Shown: positions 47,910-57,604, counted from the stretch's first letter. The stretch is DNA of 64,000 nucleotides from Paraburkholderia phytofirmans OLGA172 (GCF_001634365.1 NZ_CP014579.1:1364001-1428000); one strand, 5' to 3'. Notes: generated by a model not told the origin, from the sequence alone. A program made the numbers and translations.

Positions 47910-49007
47910 ATGAGCACGACACCTATCCCCACCTCTCCCGCTGGCGGAGTGAACACCGCTTCGTCAACCAAACGAGTGCCCTGGATGTTGCTCTCGGTCC
48001 TCGGCGTAGTGGCGGTCCTTTGCGCCTCTGGTCTCTATTGGTTCTTTATCGCGCGTTATGTTCAGAACACTGACGACGCATACGTAGGCGGTAACGTCAC
48101 GGTGATCGCGCCGAAGGTGACCGGCTTTGTGGATCAAGTGCTGGTTCAGGACAATCAGCACGTCACGGCAAACCAGGTGCTGATCCGTCTCGATTCACGC
48201 GATTACGACGCACGGCTCGAGCAGGCGAACGCGGAAGTGGGCAGTGCTCAGGCAGCCGTCAATGAGTTGAAGGCGAAACGCCAACTGCAGGTCGCGATCA
48301 TCAACCAGCAGTCGGCCGGGCTCGCCTCTGCCCACGCTGAACTGACGCGCAGTGCCGCCGACAAGGTGCGTTACCGCCAGTTGGTCAAGGACGAGGCGGT
48401 TTCGAACCAGATTGTCGAGCAGGCGGATGCCTCTTTCTCGAAGGCGAAGGCAGCGGTGGACGGTAGCGATGCGGCCCTTCAGGCGGCAAAGCAGCAACTG
48501 GACGTGCTCGATGCGCAGATCGCCGACGCCAATGCGCGTGTCGCCAAAGCCGAGGCCGAACGGCGCTACGCGGCGCTCAATGTTGGCTACACGACGATCC
48601 GCTCCCCCGTCGACGGCTACGTCGGCAACCGCACGGCGCGGGTCGGGCTGCTCGCGACGGCAGGTACGTCGATGCTGACGGTAGTGCCCTCGAGTGGCCT
48701 GTGGGTTGATGCAAACTTCAAGGAAGACCAGTTGAAGAAAATGCACAGTGGCGACTCGGCTGACGTGACGCTCGATGCGCACGCCGGCACGATCCACGGC
48801 GTCGTGCAGAGCCTCGCACCGGCAACCGGAGCGACGTTCAGTGTGCTTCCTCCGGAAAACGCGACCGGAAACTTCACGAAGATTGTGCAGCGCGTGCCTG
48901 TGCGAATTCTTCTTGATGTACCCAAGGGTTCGGAAGATTACCTGCGGCCCGGTCTGTCGGCGACGGTTGATGTCCATCTGGACAGCGCCCGTCAGAGCGG
49001 CGAGTGA
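47910..49007 (+). CDS. HlyD/EmrA family membrane fusion protein, pump 3
   Basis: 365 residues. Membrane helix at about 25-47, then QNTDDAYVGGNVTVIAPKVTGFV, a long alpha-hairpin (about 95-215), IRSPVDGYVGNRTARVGLLA and LWVDANFKEDQLKKMHSGDSADV. It is more distant from the pump 1 and 2 adaptors than those are from each other. The ATG at 47910 gives the normal short cytoplasmic start but has no Shine-Dalgarno sequence (ACATATATA precedes it), so translation may be weak or leaderless. The upstream open frame to 47772 is not conserved. Confidence 0.92.
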   Translation: MSTTPIPTSPAGGVNTASSTKRVPWMLLSVLGVVAVLCASGLYWFFIARYVQNTDDAYVGGNVTVIAPKVTGFVDQVLVQDNQHVTANQVLIRLDSRDYDARLEQANAEVGSAQAAVNELKAKRQLQVAIINQQSAGLASAHAELTRSAADKVRYRQLVKDEAVSNQIVEQADASFSKAKAAVDGSDAALQAAKQQLDVLDAQIADANARVAKAEAERRYAALNVGYTTIRSPVDGYVGNRTARVGLLATAGTSMLTVVPSSGLWVDANFKEDQLKKMHSGDSADVTLDAHAGTIHGVVQSLAPATGATFSVLPPENATGNFTKIVQRVPVRILLDVPKGSEDYLRPGLSATVDVHLDSARQSGE

Positions 49008-49028
49008 GCGACAGAGCGAGACTTCATC

Positions 49029-50603
49029 ATGACCTCACAAGGAATTCCAGACCCCGCGGGCATGCCGACCTCGGCAAAGGTGTTCGCTTTCGGCCTGATG
49101 TGCCTTGGTTTTTTCATGGCAACGCTCGACATCCAGATCGTGGCGTCGTCGCTTAAGGATATAGGCGGCGGCCTGTCGGCGAGTCAGGATGAACTGTCGT
49201 GGATCCAGACCGCGTATCTGATCGCCGAGATTATCGTGATCCCGATGTCCGGCTGGCTCACCCGGGTATTTTCGACGCGTTGGCTGTTTGCGGCTTCGGC
49301 GCTCGGCTTCACGATCACCAGCATGCTGTGCGGTCTCGCCTGGGACATGAATACGGAAATCATTTTCCGCGCGATGCAAGGCGCAGCTGGTGCGGCGATG
49401 ATTCCGACCGTGTTCACCACGGCGTTCGTACTGTTTCCGGGCAAGCAGCGCGTCATTGCCTCGACGACCATCGGCGCGCTCGCGTCGCTTGCGCCGGCCA
49501 TCGGCCCAGTGATTGGCGGCTATATCACCGATGCATTGTCATGGCACTGGCTGTTCTATCTGAACCTGGTGCCTGGCTTGTTTGTGACGGTGCTGGTGCC
49601 GAAGTACGTTCGTATCGATAAAGTCGATCTAAGTCTGATCAGGAAAGGGGATTACCTCGGCATCCTGTTGATGTCAGGTTTCCTCGGGTGCCTCGAATAC
49701 GTGCTCGAGGAAGGTCCACGCAAGAACTGGCTGGGCGATACCACGATTCTCACTTGCACCTGGATCATGGGGATCTGCGGCTTTCTGTTCCTCGTTCATG
49801 CGCTCACCGCCCGTGAGCCGATTGTGGATCTGCGTGCGCTAAAGATGCGCAACTTCTGGATCGGCTGCGTGTTGTCCTTCATCACCGGGATTGGGATCTT
49901 CTGCACGGTCTTTCTTACGCCGGTTTTTCTGTCGCGGGTGCGGGGTTTAGATTCGCTTCAGATCGGCATTGCACTGCTTTCTGTCGGGTGCGCGCAGTTG
50001 ATAGCGCTGGTGCTCTACTCGAAACTCGCTTCCCGGGTGGATATGCGCTGGCTGAATCTGTTCGGCCTCGTGGTGTTCGGCCTCGGATGTTACCTCTACG
50101 TTCCATTGACGAGCGACTGGGGTTGGCAGCAACTACTGCTTCCCCAGATTCTGCGCGGATTCGGCCAGCAGTTCTGCATTCCGCCCATCGTTACGCTGGC
50201 ATTGGGTTCGTTGCCTCCAGCACGCTTGCGTTCGGCAAGTGGGCTGTTCAACCTGATGCGAAATCTAGGCGGCGCTATTGGCGTGGCCGTGTGTAACACC
50301 ATGTTGAACGATCGCCTGAATCTGCATTATTTGCGATTGAGCGAGCATGTCACCCAAGGGCGTCCGGTGATCGATTCGCTCATCTCGGGCGCGTCCGCGC
50401 AGCTAGGTGCGGTAGCCGGGGACGTGCTTGCCGCGCCGCAGGCGGGGCTCGCGTACCTGAACAATCTCATCATGCGCGAAGCGCTGACCATGACCTTCTC
50501 CGACGCGTATTTTGCGGTTGCAAGCTGCTTTGTATTGGCGATTGCATGCGCGGTGTTTGCCCGTCCTATCGACGGCGCGGTGCCGCCGCCGGACGCCCAT
50601 TAA
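49029..50603 (+). CDS. DHA2 family drug:H+ antiporter (EmrB-like), pump 3
   Basis: 524 residues with about 14 membrane helices. Helix 1 is FMATLDIQIVASSLKDIGGGLSA, helix 2 WIQTAYLIAEIIVIPMSGWL, and motif C ASLAPAIGPVIGGYITDALSW. It sits 21 bases after the adaptor gene and 11 before the channel gene, so the operon order here is adaptor, transporter, channel, unlike pumps 1 and 2 (channel, adaptor, transporter). That difference, with the greater divergence, points to a separate origin for pump 3. Confidence 0.94.
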   Translation: MTSQGIPDPAGMPTSAKVFAFGLMCLGFFMATLDIQIVASSLKDIGGGLSASQDELSWIQTAYLIAEIIVIPMSGWLTRVFSTRWLFAASALGFTITSMLCGLAWDMNTEIIFRAMQGAAGAAMIPTVFTTAFVLFPGKQRVIASTTIGALASLAPAIGPVIGGYITDALSWHWLFYLNLVPGLFVTVLVPKYVRIDKVDLSLIRKGDYLGILLMSGFLGCLEYVLEEGPRKNWLGDTTILTCTWIMGICGFLFLVHALTAREPIVDLRALKMRNFWIGCVLSFITGIGIFCTVFLTPVFLSRVRGLDSLQIGIALLSVGCAQLIALVLYSKLASRVDMRWLNLFGLVVFGLGCYLYVPLTSDWGWQQLLLPQILRGFGQQFCIPPIVTLALGSLPPARLRSASGLFNLMRNLGGAIGVAVCNTMLNDRLNLHYLRLSEHVTQGRPVIDSLISGASAQLGAVAGDVLAAPQAGLAYLNNLIMREALTMTFSDAYFAVASCFVLAIACAVFARPIDGAVPPPDAH

Positions 50604-50614
50604 GTTAGAAAAAC

Positions 50615-52021
50615 ATGAAATCGACTTTTATCGCAATCGCAGCGAGTCTTGCGCTGGGCGCTTGCGCGGTTCAGCCTGCCTCTCACTCGAAGCTGCCCGA
50701 CGATGTCGCGAAGATTGCGCCGGCAGCGTACAGCGTCGACGTGCCTCAGGACCCGGCGGATGCGGACGCGTGGTGGCAACAGTTCGGGGACCCGGTGATG
50801 CACGACCTGGTCGCTTCAGTGCTTAACCAGAACCTCGACATCAAGGCCGCCGTCGAGCGGGTCAAACAGGCCGAAGCGCAAACCACAATCAGCCGCGCGG
50901 CGCTGCTTCCCGAATTGAACGCTGGTGCCACCGCGAGCGATCGACGTCAGAATGCGCCGCCTCCGCTCGGTTATGTGCGTCAGGCCGGTGTTGGATTGAC
51001 AGCCAGTTGGAACCCGGATGTCTTCGGCGGTGAACGTCTCGCATTGCTCGCGTCGCAGGCCCAGCTCACCGGAACGCAAGAGTCGCTGAATCAGTTGCGC
51101 CTCGCGCTGGCTGCAAATACTGCCGATGCATACATCGACCTGCGCTGGGCCCAAACCGAACAGCGGATCTTGCAGGACAACGTGCATATCCGCGAGCGTG
51201 CACTTCGATTGACGCAAGAACGTTTGCAATTTGGCTTGTCGACCAATCTCGACGTCGCGCGAGCGCAGAATCAGCTGAGCGATCTGCAAGCGCGGATTCC
51301 GGGCGTGCAGTCGACGATTCAGCATCAGTTGAGCCTGATCGCCGTCTACTCTGGACAGACGCCCGAGAGCTTGAACGCACCGGTGTTCGGCACTGGCGCA
51401 ATTCCGGTGCCGAGTGCGTCCGCACCCAACACGTTGCCTTCACAAGCGCTCCTGCGGCGCCCGGACGTACTGAACGCTTACGCAGGCGTCGAACAGCGCG
51501 CGGCCGAAGTGGGGGAGGCGAAAGCGGAGTGGTATCCGAAGTTTTCACTGAACCTGACGGACGGATTGTTGGCTGCCTCGTATCTCGGCATGCCGACTTT
51601 GACCGACAACCTGTTCAGTGCGGCGCTGGGGGTGACAAGTCCCATCTTCAACGCCGGCCGTATTAATGCGGACATCGCGAAGAGCCAAAGCCACATGCGC
51701 GAGTCCGAACTGAATCTGAATCAGACCATCCTCAATGCGTTGAAGGAGATTGAAGACACGCGCAGCGATCTGGTGAGTTCGGCGAGCGAGGTGGAGCACC
51801 TGTCGACGGCGCTGGACTCGTCAGGCAAGGCACTGCGTCTTTCAACCGAACTGTACAAAGGCGGTACGACGAGTTTTCTGGATGTGCTGGATGCGCAGCA
51901 GAGCTATCTGGTGGACGACGATTCGCTGAATCAGGCGCGACGTGCGCGTGCCCTGGCTGCGGTGGCGCTCTACCGGGCGCTCGGCGGCGGCTGGCGGGTC
52001 GCTGCGAACGACCCGGCTTGA
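50615..52021 (+). CDS. Outer-membrane efflux lipoprotein (NodT-like), pump 3 channel
   Basis: 468 residues. The signal peptide has lipobox ALGAC with Cys17. The mature part has both TolC/OEP repeats: WWQQFGDPVMHDLVASVLNQNLDI, and LPSQALLRRPDVLNAYAGVEQRAAEVGEAKAEWYP (read here as two adjacent blocks), then SLGITSP-like ALGVTSPIFNAGRI and YKGGTTSFLDVLDAQQS. It completes the third tripartite pump and is intact. It is followed by about 110 bases and the CurA-like gene on the same strand. Confidence 0.93.
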   Translation: MKSTFIAIAASLALGACAVQPASHSKLPDDVAKIAPAAYSVDVPQDPADADAWWQQFGDPVMHDLVASVLNQNLDIKAAVERVKQAEAQTTISRAALLPELNAGATASDRRQNAPPPLGYVRQAGVGLTASWNPDVFGGERLALLASQAQLTGTQESLNQLRLALAANTADAYIDLRWAQTEQRILQDNVHIRERALRLTQERLQFGLSTNLDVARAQNQLSDLQARIPGVQSTIQHQLSLIAVYSGQTPESLNAPVFGTGAIPVPSASAPNTLPSQALLRRPDVLNAYAGVEQRAAEVGEAKAEWYPKFSLNLTDGLLAASYLGMPTLTDNLFSAALGVTSPIFNAGRINADIAKSQSHMRESELNLNQTILNALKEIEDTRSDLVSSASEVEHLSTALDSSGKALRLSTELYKGGTTSFLDVLDAQQSYLVDDDSLNQARRARALAAVALYRALGGGWRVAANDPA

Positions 52022-52128
52022 ATTCGGCACGGCTTGACTGCAACAAACAACCGTTCGATGCAGAATGCTTCTGCGGCACGCTATCTGGCGTGCATCTGAA
52101 GCATGGCATCACTATTCCGGAGAACACA

Positions 52129-53181
52129 ATGGAATCGCAGCAAGCAACCCAGGTGGTATTGGCCTCGCGCCCCGCAACGGCTCGCGCGAGCCTTGAAAAT
52201 TTCCGCGTCGAAACCACTCCGCTGCCGGTGCCCGGGGCGGGGCAGGTGCTACTGCGCGTAGATACGCTGTCGCTCGACCCGTACATGCGTGGACGCATGA
52301 ACGACGCCAGATCGTACGCGAAGCCTGCTGGAATCGGCGAACCGATGCCCGGTGAAAGTGTGGCAACCGTTCTCGAATCACACTCTGCGGAATTCGTTCC
52401 GGGGGACGTCGTGCTCGCGCAGACGGGCTGGCGTTCGCACGTAGCGATGGATGCTGCGGGTCTGAAGAAACTGGATGTCGACGGCATCGAGGCATCCGCC
52501 TACCTGGGCGTACTGGGGATGCCGGGCTTTACGGCCTGGTCCGGGCTCGAAGTGATTGGTAAGCCCAAAGCGGGCGAAACGCTAGTGGTGGGCGCGGCGA
52601 CTGGTCCAGTGGGGTCGCTGGTTGGGCAGTTAGCGAAGCTGGCAGGTCTGCGCGCCGTCGGTATCGCGGGTGGCCCGAAGAAATGTGCATATCTGATCGA
52701 CGTACTCGGCTTTGACGCCGCGATCGATCATCGCTCGCCCAACTTCGCTCAGGAACTCGAGGCTGCCTGCCCGAACGGCATCGATGTCTATTTCGAGAAC
52801 ATCGGCGGCGCCGTCTGGAATGCTGTGCTGCCATTGCTAAACCAGTATGCGAGAGTACCCGTTTGCGGGCTGATGGTGCAGCAGTCGGGCACCCTGCAAC
52901 ACGATACCTCGGCAGATTATCTTGCCGCGACAATGCGTGCGGTGCTGACCCGCAGTCTCCAGATTCGCGGCTATATCAACTACGAGTTCACAGAACAGTA
53001 CTTCGATTCGTTTCTTCGCGAGGTCGGCACCTTCTTGCGCGAGGGAAAGATCAAACATCTGGAGGACGTTACCGTGGGACTGGAGAATGCTCCACAAGCG
53101 CTCCTGAACATGATCGACGGCCGCAACTTCGGCAAGGTGCTGGTTCAGGTGCGGAGTAACGCTTCCGCGTCCCGATCCTGA
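52129..53181 (+). CDS. curA: NADPH-dependent MDR-family reductase (CurA/leukotriene B4 dehydrogenase-like)
   Basis: 350 residues. It is a medium-chain reductase without zinc ligands: LSLDPYMRGRMNDARSYAKP, then the NADPH loop GAATGPVGSLVGQLAKLAG at about 165-183, VYFENIGGAVWNAVL, and the C-terminal block GLENAPQALLNMIDGRNFGKVLVQV. The group reduces C=C bonds of enones such as curcumin. CGGAG precedes the ATG at 52129, which decides the start against the open frame to 52018. It follows pump 3 and may be co-transcribed, linking export and reduction of related compounds. The gene symbol is by family resemblance only. Confidence 0.88.
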   Translation: MESQQATQVVLASRPATARASLENFRVETTPLPVPGAGQVLLRVDTLSLDPYMRGRMNDARSYAKPAGIGEPMPGESVATVLESHSAEFVPGDVVLAQTGWRSHVAMDAAGLKKLDVDGIEASAYLGVLGMPGFTAWSGLEVIGKPKAGETLVVGAATGPVGSLVGQLAKLAGLRAVGIAGGPKKCAYLIDVLGFDAAIDHRSPNFAQELEAACPNGIDVYFENIGGAVWNAVLPLLNQYARVPVCGLMVQQSGTLQHDTSADYLAATMRAVLTRSLQIRGYINYEFTEQYFDSFLREVGTFLREGKIKHLEDVTVGLENAPQALLNMIDGRNFGKVLVQVRSNASASRS

Positions 53182-53186
53182 CGTCA

Positions 53187-53200
53187 CTCGTTGCGCAACG
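53187..53200. promoter_or_regulatory. Perfect 14-base palindrome between CurA-like and CoA-transferase genes
   Basis: TCGTTGCGCAACGA, just after the reductase stop and 164 bases before the next gene. It may be an operator or a short hairpin; no T-run follows. Confidence 0.35.
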
Positions 53201-53363
53201 AATGTTGTTATCGTCGATATTGCTTGTTGCGGCAAATCGGCGGAATCAACTAACCCATGCGCCGTAGAATGCAAGGCGTAACCCGAGCATGTCGAGGCAC
53301 GATTCGTCCGCGGATTGTGCACGACCGGGAAAACCTGGAATCTACATAGACTTGGGAATCGCA

Positions 53364-54875
53364 ATGGAAAATCGTATCCATAATTCATACCTCGCGTCCA
53401 AGGTGATGTCTGCCGATCAGGCGGCGGCGCAAATTCTGCCCGGTATGACTGTCGGGATGAGTGGTTTTACGGGGTCGGGATACCCCAAGGCGGTCCCCTT
53501 GGCGTTGGCCGCACAGATCGAAAGTGCACATGCCCGTGGCGAAAGTTTTGCACTAAAGTTACTGACGGGCGCCTCCACCGCACCCGAACTCGACGGGGCA
53601 CTGGCTAAAGTGGGAGGAATCGACTTTCGATTGCCCTATCAGTCCGATCCGGACCTGCGTACGCGGATCAATCGCGGCGAGATTGAGTACATGGACATCC
53701 ACCTCGGACAGGTCGCGCAGTACACCTGGTTCGGGTTCCTGGGGAAGCTGGACATGGCAGTCGTCGAGGTTTCCGCGATATTGCCGGACGGTCGGCTTGT
53801 TCCATCCACATCGGTAGGCAACAACAAGACGTGGCTTGACCTGGCCGACAAAGTGATCATCGAGGTGAATTCGGCTCAACCTGCGGGTCTGGATGGCATG
53901 CACGACATCTATTACGGTACAGCGCTACCGCCGGAGCGCAAGCCGATTCCGCTGACCGGTCCGGATGACCGTATTGGCGAGCCCTACTTGCGCGTCGATC
54001 CCGCCAAGGTAGTCGCCGTGGTGGAAACGCATGGTCCGGATCGCCTGGGCCGATTTTCCCCGCCGGATGAGAGCAGCATTCAAATTGCCAATCACCTGGT
54101 AGAGTTCTTCCGTCACGAAATCGCCATGGGGCGGCTCGGGGAGCAGCTCCTGCCTTTGCAGTCCGGGGTAGGGAACATCGCGAATGCCGTGTTGAGCGGC
54201 TTGCGTGACGGTGGATTCGAAGGGCTGACCGCGTTTACGGAAGTGATTCAGGACGGCATGCTCGATCTGATCAGAACCGATACCATCCGCCGCGCGTCGG
54301 CGACTGCTTTGTCGCTGAGCCCGGAAGGTGTCGAGGAATTTGGCCGCAATATCGAGCACTATCGCAGCCGCATCGTGCTGCGTCCGCAGGAGATTTCAAA
54401 CCACGCCGAGCTGGTTCGCCGCTTAGGCTGTATTGCAATCAATGGCATGGTCGAAGCGGATATCTACGGCAACGTCAACTCGACGCATGTGGCTGGCAGT
54501 TCGATTATCAACGGTATCGGCGGCTCGGGAGATTTCGCTCGGAATGGTTTTCTCTCATGCTTCGTTACACCGAGCACAGCCAAGAATGGCGCAATCTCCT
54601 GCATCGTGCCGATGGTCAGTCATGTTGATCACACCGAGCATGATGTAGCCGTTGTTGTCACGGAGCAGGGACTGGCTGACTTGCGCGGTTTGTCGCCCAA
54701 GCAACGGGCGCGTGCTGTTATCAATAATTGTGCACACCCAGACTATCGTCCGCTCTTGCAGGATTACTTTGAGCGGGCTCTTCGTGCGAGTCCGGGCAAG
54801 CACACTCCTCATCTGCTTGGCGAGGCCTTGTCGTGGCATGAACGGTTTGTCGCATCCGGCCACATGAAACCCTGA
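53364..54875 (+). CDS. Acetyl-CoA hydrolase / succinyl-CoA:acetate CoA-transferase
   Basis: 503 residues, the length of the Ach1/AarC/ScpC family that moves CoA between acetate and succinate or propionate. Visible blocks: GMTVGMSGFTGSGYPKAVP near the N-terminus, LLTGASTAPELDG, the catalytic Glu in AFTEVIQDGMLDLI, NVNSTHVAGSSIINGIGGSGDFARN, and VVTEQGLADLRGLSP near the end. The ATG at 53364 gives the family start; earlier starts would add a non-conserved tail. It lies about 180 bases after the reductase gene and may have its own promoter. It may recycle CoA from products of the beta-oxidation pair. Confidence 0.93.
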   Translation: MENRIHNSYLASKVMSADQAAAQILPGMTVGMSGFTGSGYPKAVPLALAAQIESAHARGESFALKLLTGASTAPELDGALAKVGGIDFRLPYQSDPDLRTRINRGEIEYMDIHLGQVAQYTWFGFLGKLDMAVVEVSAILPDGRLVPSTSVGNNKTWLDLADKVIIEVNSAQPAGLDGMHDIYYGTALPPERKPIPLTGPDDRIGEPYLRVDPAKVVAVVETHGPDRLGRFSPPDESSIQIANHLVEFFRHEIAMGRLGEQLLPLQSGVGNIANAVLSGLRDGGFEGLTAFTEVIQDGMLDLIRTDTIRRASATALSLSPEGVEEFGRNIEHYRSRIVLRPQEISNHAELVRRLGCIAINGMVEADIYGNVNSTHVAGSSIINGIGGSGDFARNGFLSCFVTPSTAKNGAISCIVPMVSHVDHTEHDVAVVVTEQGLADLRGLSPKQRARAVINNCAHPDYRPLLQDYFERALRASPGKHTPHLLGEALSWHERFVASGHMKP

Positions 54876-54902
54876 TTGCGTGGCTTCGGGTGCGACAAGG
54901 GG

Positions 54903-55349
54903 TCAGTGCTCGTTGCAGACAATGGCGGTGGCGACGAGCGGGACGACCTCCCGAACGATAGCGTCGCTGCCCGCCTCACGCACGCGTGCTTCCACCTGAT
55001 CCGTGGGGCCGGCTACTACCACACCATATAGCGACCCTGCCAGGGTGTCACCGCCGCCCTGTCTGAACATGGCATCGTTGTGTTCATACCCGACGACGGC
55101 GTGGACGGGAAAGCCGAATGCCGTCAGGTCGCTGCCTCGCTCCGGTCGGAATGCGTTGACTGAGTTTGCTTCAATATGCGTTGGCTCCGGGGTGATATCG
55201 TCGTCGTTGATGAGCCCGGTTATGAATGTGTGCGCGTTCGAATTACATGTGAACTGCGGATCGAGCGGGTGCGCGTACGACTGGATCGAATGGAGCGCCA
55301 TACTCAGTGCGTAGAGCGTGGCTAGTGTATTGAGAAGGCGTTTTTTCAT
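54903..55349 (-). CDS. Small secreted hypothetical protein
   Basis: 148 residues. The first 26 form a signal peptide (MKKRLLNTLATLYALSMALH, likely cleaved after SYA), so the product is periplasmic or secreted. The mature part has two cysteines, in QFTCNSNAHTF and at the C-terminus (IVCNEH), that could form a disulfide. No domain is recognised. It converges on the CoA-transferase gene with 27 bases between stops. Confidence 0.75.
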   Translation of the reverse strand: MKKRLLNTLATLYALSMALHSIQSYAHPLDPQFTCNSNAHTFITGLINDDDITPEPTHIEANSVNAFRPERGSDLTAFGFPVHAVVGYEHNDAMFRQGGGDTLAGSLYGVVVAGPTDQVEARVREAGSDAIVREVVPLVATAIVCNEH

Positions 55350-56223
55350 AGCAGTGTTGCATTGACCCGTTCCGGCTAATGCCTGGAACAGGTAACGGTA
55401 TTGGCGACGACTGTGAGAATTGCAAATCGCAGTTCGTTACATACGACCACCACCGGCACAGGTGGCTTCCTCGAAAGGGGGGCGACCACGCGGCCGCTCC
55501 GGCTCGATCGGGCTACTAACCAGTGGACCAGTTGCAGTACGACGCCCGACTGGGGTGTTGTACCCATAACGCGGCTCGAGTTGCGGCCGAGGTCGTGTCA
55601 AATGACGTGACGGATGCGATCCGCGCGGAAAGAATGTGTTTCATGGTTGTGCCCATCGATACAGCGCTAATTTAGCGATCAAATTGTGATCGATGACTGA
55701 AGAATAGCGACAGACTTCGCACATGAAAACAACTTCATTCGTAAGAAATTCTAGTCAACATTGAAACAATGCATCGGTGGAAACGGGACCACGACTATGC
55801 GTGGTTCATAGTTGTGTTCAGGTGAAATTGATTTGAGATTTTGTGCTGAAGGCGCAGGCGCAGGCGCAGGCGACACTCGCCGGTTCGACGTTGATGACGT
55901 CACTGCACGTATTTCATGCGGGCTCCCACGTACATCGTTTTGTTCGTCGCAGAACAACACTGTTTATTACGGTGGCATCTTTCTCAGAACGTCCTTGCTA
56001 GCTAAACTCGGTGCGCGAGTGACCCTGTGAGCAGGGCGATTTCAGTTCCGCTAGCGAACCGCCGAACACCCGCTGACTTGCGCACTTTCCCGTGCGGCAA
56101 CAGGCGAAACCTCGCACCGCCCTGGTGTTGCATCAGCGGTCGGCAACATCTGAGGATGGCCGTTACGATCGGACTTTTGTGCGGACGTCGGGGCGACTCG
56201 AGAGATAGGAAGGAAAGGAAGCG
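55350..56223. other. Gap of about 870 bases, no convincing gene
   Basis: Short frames at 55401, 55812 and on the other strand lack ribosome sites and motifs. An imperfect hexamer repeat lies at 55851. The mlaA-like promoter is at the right end with GGAAGGAAAGGAAG before the start. Confidence 0.5.
55851..55873. repeat. Short tandem repeat, GGCGCA units
   Basis: Three complete GGCGCA units and a partial fourth in non-coding DNA, a possible slippage tract. No role is evident. Confidence 0.55.
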
Positions 56224-57069
56224 ATGCAAGCAAGATGGAAGGTCCGAACCCTGGAACTCGGTATTGTGTTGACGAGCATCATCGGCTTATGCGGTTGCGC
56301 GTCCAGCTTCGATCGGACGCCAGGCGACCCCTTGGAGCCAATGAATCGAGCGGTATTCTCGTTCAACGATCGCGTGGACACGTACGTCGCACGCCCAGTG
56401 GCCGTGGGCTATACGAAGATAACACCGAGCCCTGTTCGCACAGCGATAAGGAATTTCTTCTCGAACATCGGTGATATCGGAAACTTCTCGAACGATGCAC
56501 TGCAACTGAAGGTTACCGACGCCACCGAAGATCTGATGCGCTTTGCGTTCAACTCGACCTTCGGGATTGGCGGTCTGCTCGACTGGGCAACCCCTGCCGG
56601 TCTGCCAAAGCACAATCAGGATTTTGGCCTGACGTTGGGGCATTACGGCGTGCCTTCTGGTCCCTATCTCGTACTGCCACTGTTTGGTCCAAGCTCCCTT
56701 CGCGACTCGACCGGCTGGATATTCTCGTATTTCACCACGCCCACGAGCTACCTGCAGGCTGACGTCAGCGTGCCCCTATTCGGCGTGAACTTCATCAGTA
56801 CTCGAGCTGACCTTCTCGGCGCGACAGATGTGCTTTCACAGGCAGCGTTGGATAAGTACACGTTTGTCCGTGATGCTTACACGCAACGACGTCGCTATTT
56901 GCTGGGTAGCGGAACTGCGCCGCCGAACTACACCGACGCCGATGACAAGTCGACCGAGGTATCCGATGCGGTTCGATCCCGGGCAGTGGAATCGACGCCA
57001 GATTCGCGGAATGGACTGGCGCACGTATCCGGTGCTTCGACTCGTTCGGGAGACGCTGTCGCCAACTAG
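56224..57069 (+). CDS. mlaA: MlaA/VacJ family outer-membrane lipoprotein
   Basis: 281 residues. Lipobox GLCGC with Cys25. The family signature DPLEPMNRAVFSFNDRVDTYVARPVA starts near residue 35, and the rest (VRTAIRNFFSNIGDIGNFSND, NSTFGIGGLLDWATPAGLPKHNQDFG, YLVLPLFGPSSLRDSTGW) matches the ring-shaped lipid-shuttling domain. MlaA removes misplaced phospholipids from the outer leaflet. In Burkholderia the main mlaA normally lies with the other mla genes, none of which is here, so this is probably an extra copy. The C-terminal 50 residues are low-complexity and not needed for the fold. Confidence 0.9.
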   Translation: MQARWKVRTLELGIVLTSIIGLCGCASSFDRTPGDPLEPMNRAVFSFNDRVDTYVARPVAVGYTKITPSPVRTAIRNFFSNIGDIGNFSNDALQLKVTDATEDLMRFAFNSTFGIGGLLDWATPAGLPKHNQDFGLTLGHYGVPSGPYLVLPLFGPSSLRDSTGWIFSYFTTPTSYLQADVSVPLFGVNFISTRADLLGATDVLSQAALDKYTFVRDAYTQRRRYLLGSGTAPPNYTDADDKSTEVSDAVRSRAVESTPDSRNGLAHVSGASTRSGDAVAN

Positions 57070-57273
57070 GCGTTATTTTCTTCGCCTTCCCTTGAACCCG
57101 CGGATCGCAAACCTGCGCCGCCCGCTTGCCGATGGCCTCGGTCCAAGCTGGATAGTCAGTCGCTTTGGCCTCGATCCGAGGCATACCGGCATCGTTGGAG
57201 TCCAGAGCGTGCGGATTTAAAAACCGCAGGACCTATCATCGTTTGCAATGGTGCCCCCCGGCGAATCCGCGCG

Positions 57274-57604
57274 GTTGCACGGTGATGCAATTCATTTTGC
57301 GCTCGCCGGCAACGACTAAATTCTCCTTCCTGCTACCTTTTATTCATCGGCTCATCCGGGCGGTCAGGTGGCCGTCACCGGCCGACCATAGGAAATGGCT
57401 CGATCATCACGCGAAACAGGGTCGAAAAGCGAGGAGCTACATGCGACCCTGCGATTGCATCCTTGTTTCGCTCATTGGTCCATCGCCCAACTGAAGCAGG
57501 GAGCGTAAGCATGCCCCCATCGACGTCATCTACGCACAAGACCCACTGAACGCCGACGCGCGACAGCAATTGAGGAAATGCCTGTGGGCCATTGCGCTGA
57601 TTCG
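57274..57604 (+). repeat. Duplicated segment, copy 2 (degenerate): tautomerase leader and 5' coding end
   Basis: Collinear with 3319-3650. GATGCAATTCATTTTGCGCT and the GGCAACGAC that follows are kept, the middle is diverged but of nearly equal length, and the block around GTAAGCATGCC to CTGTGGGCC matches again. The similarity ends near 57604. Confidence 0.8.
57511..57604 (+). pseudogene. Tautomerase gene relic (5' end only, frameshifted)
   Basis: From the ATG at 57511, deletion of one base at codon 3 shifts the frame; when corrected it reads IDVIYAQDPLNADARQQL and CLWAIAL, matching IDVIYAQGSLNTDAQQKL and NLWATAL of the intact protein at 3555. Only about 30 of 167 codons remain. Confidence 0.85.
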
